Assembly (NCBI GenBank): GCA_016195275.1
Contig: JACPZZ010000010.1
Location: forward strand, 1-43,444
Length of the DNA stretch: 43,444 nucleotides
Direction of reading: 5' to 3'
Source of the DNA: Candidatus Aenigmatarchaeota archaeon
GTDB taxonomy: Archaea; Aenigmatarchaeota; Aenigmatarchaeia; JACPZZ01
A model generated the notes under the pieces. It saw nothing but the letters and a program-made list of their open reading frames with translations. It did no database searches and was not told where the DNA came from. The position numbers were made by a program, and so were the translations under genes. Positions 43,166-43,444 of the stretch are shown here, piece by piece; position 1 is the stretch's first letter, and every line of letters begins with the position of its first letter.

Positions 43166-43390
43166 ATGAACAGTATGCCGCAACAAAGCTTGCTGGAGTT
43201 GCCTTTTGCTGCGAGGCAGTTAATTGATGTTACTCAATTTCTGCCCTCGCAGCTGCCCAGCGGCAAGCAAATTTTGTGGAAAGATGCCGTAGAAGGGAGG
43301 ATTGAAATTTATCAGCCGTGTGAGCGGGAAAACCCTTTAGAGGTTGAGAGCGAACCGCGAACTAATGAATTTAAATATATTAAAATATAA
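43166..43390 (+). CDS. Uncharacterised 74-residue protein
   Basis: Soluble, with no recognised motif (LLELPFAARQLIDVTQFLPS ... WKDAVEGRIEIYQP). The ATG at 43166 has no obvious ribosome binding site. Its AT-rich 3' end overlaps the promoter-like region of the next gene, which starts 9 bases after its stop. The layout of a small gene followed by a probable ribbon-helix-helix gene could be part of a toxin-antitoxin operon, but nothing in the sequence proves it. It may also be a chance frame. Confidence 0.4.
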   Translation: MNSMPQQSLLELPFAARQLIDVTQFLPSQLPSGKQILWKDAVEGRIEIYQPCERENPLEVESEPRTNEFKYIKI

Positions 43391-43399
43391 TAAATATAT

Positions 43400-43444
43400 A
43401 TGAATATAACCACTGTTAGAGTGACCAAAGAAACATTACAAAAA
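43400..43444 (+). CDS. Start of a probable ribbon-helix-helix protein (3' end outside the window)
   Basis: Only the first 15 codons are present: MNITTVRVTKETLQK. A strand of alternating residues followed by KETL is typical of ribbon-helix-helix DNA-binding proteins such as VapB-type antitoxins. ATATATATG follows a very AT-rich stretch (43375-43399), likely promoter. The call is tentative because most of the gene is missing. Confidence 0.45.
   Translation, partial: MNITTVRVTKETLQK

Overview
The window looks archaeal. It has an STT3/AglB-type oligosaccharyltransferase, a WecA/AglH-type phosphoglycosyl transferase, Trm1 with a zinc ribbon, an archaeal NusA-like KH protein, an Lhr-family helicase, a class III signal peptide (pilin-like) protein, TATA-box promoters at leaderless-type spacing, and GGTGA/GGAGG ribosome binding sites. 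Many small or unrecognised proteins and a bacterial-type methionine adenosyltransferase (MetK) fit a DPANN-like or otherwise poorly sampled archaeon. I cannot place it more precisely. I found no rRNA, tRNA or CRISPR array.

Region 1 (1-14.7 kb) is a glycan-assembly and protein N-glycosylation locus. After a TnpB copy cut by the window edge come a Wzx-like flippase, a GDP-mannose 4,6-dehydratase-like enzyme, a PHP-domain protein, a WecA/AglH-like enzyme, a GT39-like membrane transferase, GT4 and GT2 transferases, an oligosaccharyltransferase split into two overlapping genes (membrane part, then WWDxG catalytic part), and three more transferases joined by ATGA overlaps.

Region 2 (14.7-17.6 kb) pairs an HTH-CBS regulator, with a 21-bp palindrome on its start codon, with a divergent metK. 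The metK is of bacterial type, carries a 382-residue LAGLIDADG intein, and needs a +1 frameshift after codon 16 at a site that resembles bacterial prfB.

Region 3 (17.6-27.5 kb) mixes two AT-rich accessory patches with core genes. The first patch is an AbiE-like toxin-antitoxin pair plus a decayed type III methyltransferase. The second is a Fic protein and a small serine hydrolase. A 44-bp repeat with fixed internal spacing precedes both patches. Between them lie a GT2, endonuclease III, the Lhr helicase and an unknown gene.

Region 4 (27.5-43.4 kb) has housekeeping genes (YchF, NAD kinase, NusA-like KH protein, Trm1) around a large set of unrecognised genes. These include a paralogous pair, a multi-pass membrane protein, two tiny two-helix membrane proteins, a 632-residue unknown protein, a TIM-barrel protein interrupted by about 300 residues, and two tandem nucleotidyltransferase/HEPN-like proteins. 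A pilin-like protein, a SWIB-like peptide, an HExxH protein and the start of a probable ribbon-helix-helix gene close the window.

Four IS200/IS605-type elements or remnants (1-815, 5190-5580, 30.28-31.52 kb, 32.57-32.84 kb) share hairpin ends. Two carry tnpB and two do not. Two of their ends appear to have become the start or stop of a neighbouring gene.
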